A DNA stretch of 14,218 bases from Tidjanibacter sp. (GCA_017547065.1 JAFYRC010000250.1:1-14218), one strand, 5' to 3'; positions 1 to 7,757 are shown, counted from the first letter of the stretch. Notes: generated by a model from the letters alone, not told the origin. A program made the numbers and translations.

Positions 1-1
1 A

Positions 2-988
2 CAGAATGGCGCTTTTGCTTATGCAGAGTGCAAGATGTGGCTTGCCATCAGGGATGGTAAGGTTGTTGGTCGTGCGGCAGGTGTGCTGAATAAGGCCTAC
101 AACGAGAAGATGAACGTTAAGCAGATGCGCTTTACAAGGTTCGACTTTGTGGACGATGCTGAGGTTGTTGACGCACTGTTCGCCAAGGTTGTGGAGTATG
201 CCAAGGAGTGCGGTATGAACGAGATTATCGGCCCCATCGGCTTCTCGGATTTGGATAAACAGGGCCTTGTGATTGAGGGCTTCGAGGAGGAGGACATGTA
301 TGTTACCCCCTACAACTATCCCTACTACGTTACCCACTTCGAGCGCTTGGGCCTGACCAAGAAGGTTGACTGGAAGGAGTTCCAGATTACCCTGCCTACC
401 GAGATGAACGAGAGGCTCGATAGGGTTGCCAATATGGCAATCGAGAGGTATGGCTATAAGGTTATCCGCTTCAAGAAGATTTCGGAGATCAAGCCCTACA
501 TCATTCCTGCCTTGCAGATTCTCAACGAGGCTTTCGCAAAATTGTTCGGCGTGGTGTGGTTGAGCGACAAACAGCTGCTCGACTACTCGAAACTGATTAT
601 GCTGGTGGGCAACCCCGACTATGTTTCGGTTGTGCAGAACAAGGAGGGCAACATCATCGGTTATAGCTTCATGGCACCCTCGATTAGCAAGGCTGTAAGG
701 GAGTCGAAGGGTAAACTCTTCCCTTGCGGTATCTTCCGCATTTTCAGGGATTTGAAGAAGAGCAAGACTTTGGATTTTTATAGCATTGGTGTAAAACCCG
801 AGTATCAGGGTAAGGGCGTGAACGCAATTTTGTTGCGTGAGGGCTTGGCCGGTGCCATTAAGAATGGAATGAAGTTTGCCGAGACCGGTCCCGAGTTGGA
901 AACTAACGTTGAGGTTCAGAGCCAGTGGAAGGCCTTTGAACATCGCAATCACAAACGTCGCAGATGTTATACCTTGCCCTTGCAATAG
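2..988 (+). CDS. GNAT-like N-acetyltransferase family protein, 5'-truncated by the window edge
   Basis: The frame is open from the first bases of the window, reading Q-N-G-A-F-A-Y-A-E before the first internal Met (35), so the true start lies outside and only the C-terminal ~328 residues are seen. The C-terminal third holds an acetyl-CoA-binding-like segment, IGVKPEYQGKGVNAILL (Q-x-x-G-x-G/A type), and the ending ETGPELETN...QWKAFEHRNHKRRRCY. From memory this matches a widespread Bacteroidetes protein family of about 370-385 residues annotated as GNAT or YghO-like; that is recollection, not a search. The N-terminal half (FDFVDD...GPIGFSDLDKQGLVIEGFEE) is also typical of that family. The substrate is unknown and the protein is probably cytoplasmic. 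It overlaps the next gene by 25 nt, suggesting translational coupling. Family assignment is fairly sure; biochemical role is not. Confidence 0.75.
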   Translation, partial: QNGAFAYAECKMWLAIRDGKVVGRAAGVLNKAYNEKMNVKQMRFTRFDFVDDAEVVDALFAKVVEYAKECGMNEIIGPIGFSDLDKQGLVIEGFEEEDMYVTPYNYPYYVTHFERLGLTKKVDWKEFQITLPTEMNERLDRVANMAIERYGYKVIRFKKISEIKPYIIPALQILNEAFAKLFGVVWLSDKQLLDYSKLIMLVGNPDYVSVVQNKEGNIIGYSFMAPSISKAVRESKGKLFPCGIFRIFRDLKKSKTLDFYSIGVKPEYQGKGVNAILLREGLAGAIKNGMKFAETGPELETNVEVQSQWKAFEHRNHKRRRCYTLPLQ

Positions 989-1845
989 TTTGCGGAGCAA
1001 CCTATTCGATATTCTTTAAGTTATTCGCTTGCAGGGGGTTGAATTCCTTGCAAGCGATTGCTTTCAATTACCTAACCGCTTTTGTGTTGGGCCTGATTGT
1101 CGACGGAGTGTCGGATGGTGGCGCGGTGCTGCCCTCGAGTGTTGGCTCGTGGGTTGTGGCTGTTGGCCTGGGTGCCACCTTTGCGGGAGCCTTTGTTGTT
1201 ATGTCGCGCTCCACGGTGCTGTCGGGTGTTACGCTCACCACGGTGGCGTCGAGGGTGTCGGTACTCATCCCCGTAGTGTGTAGCTACCTACTCTTGCCCG
1301 ACGGAAACGAACCCCGCTGGGGTGCGGTGGCAACCATTCTGGCGGCTATGGTACTGATGTTCGTGCCGAGGCGCACGGAGGAGAAGAAAGAGAGAAACCA
1401 CGTTGGCCTTGTGGGTGCGCTCTGTATCCTTGGCGTGTGGTTGCTTTTTGGAGTGAACAACTTCGGACTCAAATGGTCGCAGAGTGTGCTGATTGCCCCC
1501 GAGGAGTCGGCAATGTTCAGCGCCGTGATATTCCTCTTTGCCACTCTGTTTTCCACGCTGGTGTGGATTGTGGGCGATAGGAATAGGGGCGTGAAGAGTG
1601 TGAAGGTCGACCTTCGCAGTGCTCTGGGAGGTGTTGTATTGGGCCTTGCCAACTTCTGCGTAACGTGGGGAATGTTGCGAGGACTCGCCGAGGTACCTGC
1701 GTCGGTATTCTTCCCTGTCTACCACTGTACCATCGTAGCCCTCGTGGCGGTGATTGGCACCATCGTGTTTAGGGAGCGCCTTTCGGTAGTGCAATGGCTG
1801 GGTGTGGGAGTTGCCGCACTGGGCATTGTAATGTTTTTTGTTTAG
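964..1845 (+). CDS. EamA/DMT-superfamily inner-membrane transporter
   Basis: A 293-residue, strongly hydrophobic protein with about ten predicted membrane segments arranged as two EamA-like halves. The first half starts at the N-terminus (LYLALAIVCGATYSIFFKLF) and includes a run ending LAAMVLMFVPR. A charged loop with RRTEEKKERN follows, then the second half, ending FRERLSVVQWLGVGVAALGIVMFFV. The phrase 'F(R)ER(L)S...Q(W)(L)G...(L)(G)I' is a family hallmark at the end of each DMT half. Members move small metabolites such as amino acids or nucleotide derivatives across the inner membrane; the cargo cannot be read from sequence. The ATG at 964 is used because it begins the first membrane helix; it overlaps the preceding gene by 25 nt. 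hydE begins 25 nt after its stop, so co-transcription with the hydrogenase maturases is plausible, though a functional link is only inference. Confidence 0.82.
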   Translation: MLYLALAIVCGATYSIFFKLFACRGLNSLQAIAFNYLTAFVLGLIVDGVSDGGAVLPSSVGSWVVAVGLGATFAGAFVVMSRSTVLSGVTLTTVASRVSVLIPVVCSYLLLPDGNEPRWGAVATILAAMVLMFVPRRTEEKKERNHVGLVGALCILGVWLLFGVNNFGLKWSQSVLIAPEESAMFSAVIFLFATLFSTLVWIVGDRNRGVKSVKVDLRSALGGVVLGLANFCVTWGMLRGLAEVPASVFFPVYHCTIVALVAVIGTIVFRERLSVVQWLGVGVAALGIVMFFV

Positions 1846-1870
1846 GAGAGAGAATACATATAAATAATAT

Positions 1871-2899
1871 ATGGACCACACGGGCTACATAATCGACACA
1901 CTGCGGAGGGGCGAAATGCCCTCCGAGGATGCCCTCGTGCACCTTATTGAGGAGTGCGACGAGGAGAGCGTGTCGAGGGTGTGCCGTGCAGCTCAGGCCG
2001 TGGCCGAAGAGAGATTTGGCCGACGGGTGTGGCTACGAGGACTCGTGGAGGTGTGGTCGAGGTGCGAGGGCGGGTGCCGCTACTGTGGCCTTCGTGCCGA
2101 GAATTGCGACCTTGTGCGCTATGAGATGAGCTCCGAGGAGATCATTGGGGCGTGCAGGGAGGCCTACCGCTTGGGCCTGCGTACCTTCGTGTTGCAGGGT
2201 GGGCAGGTGAGAGATAGGGTTGAGAAGGTGGAGAGCATTGTCCGTAGGCTCAAAGAGGAGTTTGCGGATGTGGCTGTTACCTTGTCGCTTGGCGAACAGA
2301 CACGGGAGGCTTATGAGAGATGGCGTAGGGCGGGTGCCGACCGCTACCTGCTGCGCCACGAAACCGCCTCGGAGGAGCACTACAAGGAGCTCCACCCCGA
2401 GCGTATGAACTTCCACCACCGCCGAGAGTGCTTGGCGTGGTTGAAGGAGTTGGGCTACCAAACGGGCGCAGGAATGATGGTCGGAAGCCCCCACCAGAGG
2501 GTAGAAGACTTGGTTGCCGACCTCCGCTACCTACGTGAGTTGAGGCCCGAGATGGTGGGCATTGGCCCCTTTATGCCACAGGCTGATACGCCAATGGCGG
2601 CCCACCCACGAGGAAGCGTGGAGCGCACACTGCTGATGGTTGCATTGGTGCGACTGATGTTGCCCGATGCGATGATACCCGCCACCACGGCTCTTGCGTC
2701 GGCCTCGGAGAGTGGAACGCTGAGGGGTGTGATGGCAGGTGCCAACGTGGTTATGCCCAACGTGACACCGAGGTGCTACCGAGAGCACTACGTTATTTAC
2801 GACCATAAGAAACAAACGGGGAGTGAGGCTGCCGAGGGCATTGCAGGGCTTGCCGCCGATCTCCAAACCATTGATTATAAAATATGTTGGGAAAAGTGA
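1871..2899 (+). CDS. hydE: [FeFe]-hydrogenase H-cluster maturation radical SAM enzyme HydE
   Basis: A 342-residue radical SAM enzyme. The SAM-cluster motif CxxxCxxC is C65-E-G-G-C69-R-Y-C72, close to the spacing and position in Thermotoga HydE. Other family segments are FVLQGGQ, the LRHETASEEHYKELHPE region and GAGMMVGSPHQ. In the known pathway HydE acts on the Fe(CO)2(CN)-cysteine product of HydG on the way to the dinuclear iron subcluster. The C-terminus, which in some HydE proteins carries an accessory CX7CX2C cluster, has no such cysteines here: after NVTPRCYREHYVIY it continues HKKQTGSEAAEG. BioB and ThiH are relatives, but location directly before hydG and hydF settles the call. Only 18 nt separate it from hydG. 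The AT-rich leader (aataatat before the ATG) lacks a Shine-Dalgarno, as is usual in this phylum. Confidence 0.93.
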   Translation: MDHTGYIIDTLRRGEMPSEDALVHLIEECDEESVSRVCRAAQAVAEERFGRRVWLRGLVEVWSRCEGGCRYCGLRAENCDLVRYEMSSEEIIGACREAYRLGLRTFVLQGGQVRDRVEKVESIVRRLKEEFADVAVTLSLGEQTREAYERWRRAGADRYLLRHETASEEHYKELHPERMNFHHRRECLAWLKELGYQTGAGMMVGSPHQRVEDLVADLRYLRELRPEMVGIGPFMPQADTPMAAHPRGSVERTLLMVALVRLMLPDAMIPATTALASASESGTLRGVMAGANVVMPNVTPRCYREHYVIYDHKKQTGSEAAEGIAGLAADLQTIDYKICWEK

Positions 2900-2917
2900 T
2901 AGCCCAAATTTGAAAAA

Positions 2918-4339
2918 ATGTTTGATCTGAAATCACATAAGGCAGAGGAGTTTATCGACCACGAGGAGATTGTGGCCACGATGGCCTATGCCGCCGCACA
3001 TAAAGACGATAGGGAGCTCATCGAGTCGATTATTGCCAAGGCTACCGAGTGCCGCGGACTCTCCCATAGGGAGGCTGCGGTGCTGTTGGAGTGCACCTTG
3101 GAGGATCTCAATGAGCGCATCTACACTCTGGCCAAGGAGATAAAGCAGAAGTTCTATGGCAACCGCATTGTGATGTTCGCACCGCTCTACTTGTCGAACT
3201 ACTGCGTAAATAGTTGTACTTACTGCCCCTACCACATCGCCAATAAGACCATTCCTCGCCGTAAGCTCACCCAGAGTGAGATTGAGGCCGAGGTTGTGGC
3301 GTTGCAGGATATGGGCCACAAGAGGCTCGCATTGGAGGCTGGCGAGGATCCCCTCCACAATCCGTTGGAGTATATCCTGGAGAGTATCCGCACGATCTAC
3401 TCCATCAAGCACAAGAATGGCGCAATCCGTAGGGTTAATGTGAACATCGCCGCCACCACGGTGGAGAACTACCGCCGCCTGAAAGACGCGGGCATTGGCA
3501 CCTATATCCTCTTCCAGGAGACCTACAATAAGGCCCGCTATGAGGCTCTCCACCCCCGAGGCCCCAAGAGTAACTACGCTTGGCACACCGAGGCAATGGA
3601 TAGGGCCATGGAGGGCGGTATCGACGATGTAGGTATTGGCGTACTGTTCGGCTTGGAGGGCTATCGCTATGATTTTGTGGGACTTGTGATGCATGCCGAG
3701 CACTTGGAGGCTGCTTGTGGCGTGGGGCCCCACACCATCAGCGTGCCTCGCATCTGCCCTGCCGACGGAGTGGACGTGGGCGACTATCAGGACGCTGTGC
3801 CCGACGAGATTTTCCACAAGATTGTGGCCGTGTTGCGCATCACGGTGCCCTACACGGGTATGATTATCTCCACCCGCGAGAGCCGTGCTTCGCGTGAGAG
3901 GGTGCTCGAACTGGGCGTGTCGCAGATTAGCGGCGGATCATCCACGGGCGTGGGTGGCTACACCGAGGGCCACAAGGAGGAGGCCCACTCGACGGCGCAG
4001 TTCGACGTGAGCGACACCCGCACGCTGGACGAGATTGTACGCTGGCTGTTGGAGTTGGGCTATGTGCCGAGCTTCTGCACGGCTTGCTACCGCGAGGGCC
4101 GCACGGGCGATAGGTTTATGACCCTCGTGAAGAACGGACAAATTGCCAACTGCTGCCAGCCCAACGCGTTGATGACCCTGAAGGAGTACCTCATGGACTA
4201 CGCCTCGCCCGAAACTTTGAGGGTGGGCTTGAAGGTCATTGCTGACGAACTGGGCCGTGTGCCCCACCCAAATGTTAGGCGCATCGCCGAGGAAAACCTC
4301 ACGAAAATTGAGAACGGCGAACGCGATTTTAGATTTTAA
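2918..4339 (+). CDS. hydG: [FeFe]-hydrogenase H-cluster maturation radical SAM tyrosine lyase HydG
   Basis: A 473-residue protein, full length for HydG. The radical SAM motif is C96-V-N-S-C100-T-Y-C103, at the same positions as in Thermoanaerobacter HydG. The C-terminal auxiliary-cluster motif CX2CX22C is C387-T-A-C390 through C413 (within IANCCQPNAL). Together these mark an enzyme that cleaves tyrosine to p-cresol and dehydroglycine and releases CO and cyanide onto the 'dangler' iron, forming the iron synthon passed to HydE. The segment ALEAGEDPLHNPLEYI and the GVGPHTISVPRICPADG stretch are also family-typical. ThiH shares the radical SAM chemistry but lacks the C-terminal cluster, so HydG is preferred. 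It lies 18 nt after hydE and 21 nt before hydF, in an evident operon. All key cysteines are present, so it should be functional. Confidence 0.96.
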   Translation: MFDLKSHKAEEFIDHEEIVATMAYAAAHKDDRELIESIIAKATECRGLSHREAAVLLECTLEDLNERIYTLAKEIKQKFYGNRIVMFAPLYLSNYCVNSCTYCPYHIANKTIPRRKLTQSEIEAEVVALQDMGHKRLALEAGEDPLHNPLEYILESIRTIYSIKHKNGAIRRVNVNIAATTVENYRRLKDAGIGTYILFQETYNKARYEALHPRGPKSNYAWHTEAMDRAMEGGIDDVGIGVLFGLEGYRYDFVGLVMHAEHLEAACGVGPHTISVPRICPADGVDVGDYQDAVPDEIFHKIVAVLRITVPYTGMIISTRESRASRERVLELGVSQISGGSSTGVGGYTEGHKEEAHSTAQFDVSDTRTLDEIVRWLLELGYVPSFCTACYREGRTGDRFMTLVKNGQIANCCQPNALMTLKEYLMDYASPETLRVGLKVIADELGRVPHPNVRRIAEENLTKIENGERDFRF

Positions 4340-4360
4340 CCACCACAAAATCAACATACT

Positions 4361-5566
4361 ATGAACTCTACACCTCGCGCTCTGCGCCTACACATAGGCT
4401 TCTTTGGCCGCTGCAATGCGGGCAAATCGTCGCTCATTAATGCCATTAGCGGCCAGACGGTTGTGATTGTTAGCGACATTGCCGGCACGACCACCGACCC
4501 CGTGGTGAAGAGTATGGAGATTGGCGGTGTGGGAGCTTGTGCCCTCATCGACACAGCAGGCTTCGACGACCAAAGCGCTCTGGGCGACGCCCGTAGGGAG
4601 CAGGCTCGCAGGGCGGCCGATAGGAGCGACGTGGCCGTTGTGGTGTGTGGTGCACAGACGGACTATTCGCTTGAAAGGGAGTGGCTTACCCTCTTCGACG
4701 AGCGCAAGGTGCCCGTGATTGTGGTGCTTGGCAAGAGCGATATGCTTGTGTCGGCCGAGGCTACGGCTCGCACGATTGAAGCCCAGCTTGGACGTAAACC
4801 ACTGATGGTTAGCTCTGTTGGTAGGGTTGGCATTGAGGCGCTCGTTGCCGAGATTGCAAAGGTGGCCGAGGAGAGCAAGGGTGCCGAGCAGACCATCTTG
4901 GGTGACCTTGTGAAAGAGGGCGATAGGGTGGTGCTTGTGATGCCCCAGGACGCCCAGGCCCCCAAGGGACGTATTATCCTGCCCCAGGTGCAGACCCTGA
5001 GGGAGTTGCTCGATAGGGGTTGCGTGTCGGTGTGCTGCCGCCCCGACGAACTGGCCCAGACGCTCGACTCGTTTACCACACCTCCGAGCCTTGTCATCAC
5101 CGATTCGCAGGTCTTTGCCCAGGTAGCCAAGGTTGTGCCTGAGGGCGTGCGCCTGACGTCGTTTTCGGTGCTGATGGCTTGCTATAAGGGTGACAGTGAG
5201 GCTTTTGTGGAGGGTGCGAAGGCTCTCGATAGTCTTACGGAACAGTCGAGGGTACTCATCGCCGAGGCTTGTACCCACGCCCCTGCGAGCGAGGACATTG
5301 GCCGTGTGAAACTGCCCCGCATGTTGCGTAGCAGGGTGGGCGAGGGCCTTACGGTGGATGTTGTGGGCGGTGCCGACTTCCCTGCCGACTTGACTCCCTA
5401 CGACCTTGTGATACACTGCGGAGCGTGTATGTTCAACCGCCGCCACGTGCTTTCGAGGCTCGATAGTGCCTCCACCCAGGGCGTGCCGATGACCAACTAC
5501 GGCATTGCCATTGCCCACCTTACAGCCATCCTCGACAGGGTTGTTTGGCCAAATAAGGAGGCGTAA
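4361..5566 (+). CDS. hydF: [FeFe]-hydrogenase H-cluster maturation GTPase HydF
   Basis: A 401-residue three-domain scaffold GTPase. The N-terminal GTPase domain shows the P-loop G16-R-C-N-A-G-K-S-S24, the switch DIAGTTTDP, the G3 motif D64-T-A-G67 and a G4-like motif L-G124-K-S-D127. A central dimerisation-type region follows. The C-terminal cluster-binding domain has C304-x-H306 and H352-C353-x-x-C356, corresponding to the family pattern CxH...HCxxC that binds a [4Fe-4S] cluster and carries the [2Fe] precursor. HydF receives the products of HydE and HydG and loads the 2Fe subcluster into apo-hydrogenase. Oddity: the usual Asn of the G4 N-K-x-D motif is Gly, which could weaken guanine recognition. 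It is the last gene of the tight hyd group; 91 bp follow before the pectate lyase gene. Confidence 0.95.
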   Translation: MNSTPRALRLHIGFFGRCNAGKSSLINAISGQTVVIVSDIAGTTTDPVVKSMEIGGVGACALIDTAGFDDQSALGDARREQARRAADRSDVAVVVCGAQTDYSLEREWLTLFDERKVPVIVVLGKSDMLVSAEATARTIEAQLGRKPLMVSSVGRVGIEALVAEIAKVAEESKGAEQTILGDLVKEGDRVVLVMPQDAQAPKGRIILPQVQTLRELLDRGCVSVCCRPDELAQTLDSFTTPPSLVITDSQVFAQVAKVVPEGVRLTSFSVLMACYKGDSEAFVEGAKALDSLTEQSRVLIAEACTHAPASEDIGRVKLPRMLRSRVGEGLTVDVVGGADFPADLTPYDLVIHCGACMFNRRHVLSRLDSASTQGVPMTNYGIAIAHLTAILDRVVWPNKEA

Positions 5567-5600
5567 GATCTGAAATTGAGAAAAAATCACTATATTTATA

Positions 5601-5613
5601 CCCACAAAGTGGG
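5601..5613 (+). other. Short hairpin CCCAC-AAA-GTGGG in the hydF-pectate lyase gap
   Basis: A perfect 5-bp stem with a 3-nt loop lies in the 91-bp gap (5567-5657). It has no following U-tract, so it is not a convincing intrinsic terminator. An AT-rich block TATATTTA sits just upstream (5591-5598) and is one base from a Bacteroidetes -7 box, but I see no -33 element at the right distance. The hairpin could lie in the 5' leader of the lyase mRNA, or mean nothing. Confidence 0.25.
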
Positions 5614-5657
5614 CTTTGCCTGCTGAAAACTAACACCTAAGAAACTCTCTACTGACT

Positions 5658-7733
5658 ATGAAAAGATTCCTTTCGTGGAGCTTGTTGCTGGTTGCAACAC
5701 TGCTTATTGGTTGTGTAAACCAACCCGAGCCCGAACCTACTCCCACTCCCGACGAGGAGGTGGAAACCCCTGTAACCCCCGAAGACCCCGAGGACCCCAC
5801 GGATCCCGATACGCCGGAGGACCCCGACACTCCCGCTAATCCCGACGAGCCAACCGAGCCCGAGGAACCCGAAAATCCCGATACCCCCACAGAGCCCGAG
5901 GAACCCAACACCCCCGAGGTGCCCGATACCCCCACTGAGCCTGCCGAGCCCATTGCTCCGCCCGTGGTGGGTAATGTACCTCTGGATGCGCTGGTGGGCT
6001 ATGGCGCCCAAACTACCGGTGGTCAGGGCGGCAAGGTCTATCACTTCAACAATGGCGTGGCTTTCCGTGAGTGGCTCGCACTGAGGGAGAAGAACAAGAG
6101 TAGCGACCCTGCGGTAGTGTGGCTTAGCGGTACCTTTACCAAGGAGGACGGCCGTGCTTCGAGTAGCCCCTGGTTTGACATCAAACGCACCTCCAATATC
6201 ACCATCTACGGCACCAACTCGTTCCGTATGAAAAATGTGGGCTTTTTCCTCAATGAGGCAAATAATATCATCATCCGCAACGTCTATATCGTTCAGCCCA
6301 AGGCAGATAACGGAGCCGATGGTATCTCGATGCAGGAGAGTAAGAATGTGTGGGTGGACCACTGCACCTTCGAGAGTGTCAACTCCACCAAGGACTACGA
6401 GGATGGCTCGTGCGACGTTACCCACGCCACAAGCGGTGTGACCGTTTCGTGGTGCCACTACATCCGCACCCAGAAGAGTAGCCTCGTGGGCCACTCCAAT
6501 AGCGCCTCGGCCGATAAGGCGATCACCATCACTATGCACCACAACTGGTTTGAGGACAGCAGTTCTCGTCACCCGAGGGTGAGGTTTGGCCGTGCCCACG
6601 TCTTCAACAACTTCTACGATAACGTGACAACCTATGGTGTCGGTAGTGCCTACGAGGCCATGGTGCTCGTGGAGCACAACTCGTTTGATGGTGTGAGGTT
6701 GCCCATCGACATCTGCACCTTCCCCGCCAAGAAGAGCGGTAGCAGCTGGGTGTCTAACCTCACGGGTAGTGTTGCGGGCTATGCCTACGCCTACGAAAAC
6801 CACTACACCAACATCCCCGCCGATGCATCCGACCCCTATCCCTTCACCAACGTGGAGTATACCTCCTACGGCGGTGCAAAACTCGCCACTCCGCTCACCT
6901 ACGAGGACTTCAAACCCTCATATAGCTACGTTGTGGACGCTGCCGACAGAGTGCCCGAGATTGTGACCACGGGTGCTGGTGTTGGGCGCCTTTCGGGCTA
7001 TGACCAGGCCCCCATTGCTGCCGACAATGGCGGAATGAACACGGGTGGTGGCTCCGATAGTGGTAGCGATAATGGTGGCTCCGACGATGGTGGCTCCGAC
7101 GATGGCGGTACCCCCACCACACCCTCCGAGCCTTCGGGTAGCACCATTGGCGGTGGCTGGACGCTCACCTCGATGAACGACGCACAGGCCACCTGCTCGG
7201 TGGACGGCGAGGGTAGGCTCACCCTCACGGCTCTCGGTAAGTTTGAGAGCAGTTCCCAGAAATTTGGCTATGTGTGGCGCAAGGTGAGTGGCGACTTTGA
7301 GGTTGTCGTGAAGTTGGATTCCTACGCATCTGATAAGAGTGGTAATCAGAGCATTGCGGGCCTTATACTGGCGGCCGACATCACCGCCTCGCCTGCCGAC
7401 CTATTGTATGCCACCTCGGGTGTTATCACCACCGAGTATTACAGCCACTATCGCCTGGCTGCTGCCGAGAAGTCGGGCAAAAAGTCGCTCGGCACTCGTG
7501 CTACGACCGACAACGCGGTGCTGAAATTGGTGCGCAAGGGCAACGCCTTTGAGGCACACATCTCGACCGATGGCGGCGTAACCTACTCGGCCACCAAGAG
7601 CGATAGCTTCACGGCTACGCTCCCGCAGGAGATCTATGTGGGCGTGTGCGTGTGCAGTGGCGATAATAGCAAAACTGCGACGGCCGTATTCAGTGGCCTC
7701 ACCATCAACGGCACAGCCTACGGATTTAATTAA
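5658..7733 (+). CDS. Surface-type lipoprotein pectate lyase (PL1 family) with C-terminal beta-sandwich module
   Basis: A 691-residue secreted polysaccharide lyase. Residues 1-18 form a signal peptide ending in a lipobox (L-I-G-C19), so the protein should be a lipid-anchored lipoprotein. Residues ~22-101 are an acidic Pro/Glu/Asp/Thr stalk. A PL1 parallel beta-helix domain follows (~105-440) with GYGAQTTGGQGGKVYHF, V-W-V-D-H-C-T-F (233-238), the acidic D249-G-S-C-D253 near the expected calcium site, and R304-H-P-R-V-R309, which fits the PL1 RxPxxR catalytic pattern. A Gly/Ser/Asp linker (~455-490) leads to a ~200-residue C-terminal domain (GYVWRKVSGDFEVVVKL...AGLILAAD) that resembles DUF1349/concanavalin-like beta-sandwiches and may bind carbohydrate. 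The enzyme should cut polygalacturonate by beta-elimination. No SusC/SusD pair accompanies it. Export to the outer face is inferred: the residues after Cys19 (V-N-Q-P-E-P-E) are acidic but not a clean lipoprotein export signal. Confidence 0.9.
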   Translation: MKRFLSWSLLLVATLLIGCVNQPEPEPTPTPDEEVETPVTPEDPEDPTDPDTPEDPDTPANPDEPTEPEEPENPDTPTEPEEPNTPEVPDTPTEPAEPIAPPVVGNVPLDALVGYGAQTTGGQGGKVYHFNNGVAFREWLALREKNKSSDPAVVWLSGTFTKEDGRASSSPWFDIKRTSNITIYGTNSFRMKNVGFFLNEANNIIIRNVYIVQPKADNGADGISMQESKNVWVDHCTFESVNSTKDYEDGSCDVTHATSGVTVSWCHYIRTQKSSLVGHSNSASADKAITITMHHNWFEDSSSRHPRVRFGRAHVFNNFYDNVTTYGVGSAYEAMVLVEHNSFDGVRLPIDICTFPAKKSGSSWVSNLTGSVAGYAYAYENHYTNIPADASDPYPFTNVEYTSYGGAKLATPLTYEDFKPSYSYVVDAADRVPEIVTTGAGVGRLSGYDQAPIAADNGGMNTGGGSDSGSDNGGSDDGGSDDGGTPTTPSEPSGSTIGGGWTLTSMNDAQATCSVDGEGRLTLTALGKFESSSQKFGYVWRKVSGDFEVVVKLDSYASDKSGNQSIAGLILAADITASPADLLYATSGVITTEYYSHYRLAAAEKSGKKSLGTRATTDNAVLKLVRKGNAFEAHISTDGGVTYSATKSDSFTATLPQEIYVGVCVCSGDNSKTATAVFSGLTINGTAYGFN
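5769..5960 (+). repeat. Codons for a (x-x-Pro)22 acidic stalk in the pectate lyase
   Basis: Residues 38 to 101 have proline at every third position without a break, 22 in a row. The intervening residues are mostly Glu, Asp and Thr (for example TPEDPEDPTDP and TEPEEPENPDTP). The DNA is a degenerate 9-nt period, not an exact repeat. Such a tract likely forms an extended, negatively charged polyproline-II-like spacer that holds the catalytic domain away from the membrane. Confidence 0.8.
7074..7103 (+). repeat. Perfect 15-bp tandem duplication in the Gly/Ser/Asp linker
   Basis: Two identical head-to-tail copies of GGTGGCTCCGACGAT (7074-7088 and 7089-7103) each encode G-G-S-D-D. A diverged relative lies just upstream (from about 7045, GGTGGCTCCGATAGT). 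The unit is a multiple of three, so slippage would change linker length without breaking the frame. Confidence 0.75.
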
Positions 7734-7757
7734 CCCCGACCAAACCCCCAATAATAA

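Noticed and set aside
5591..5598. TATATTTA as the pectate lyase promoter -7 box
   Set aside because: The last consensus base is wrong and the nearest upstream TTG (5576-5578) is only 12 nt away, not 19-21.
4388..5605. 405-codon minus-strand open frame spanning hydF
   Set aside because: It is rich in His, Arg and Gly with low-complexity composition and no domain signature, a typical shadow of a GC-rich gene; hydF on + is certain.
5649..6803. 384-codon minus-strand frame, and a 107-codon Gly/Ser-rich frame (5630-5953), opposite the pectate lyase
   Set aside because: The Gly/Ser repeat is merely the reverse complement of the Pro/Glu/Asp stalk codons; no independent support.
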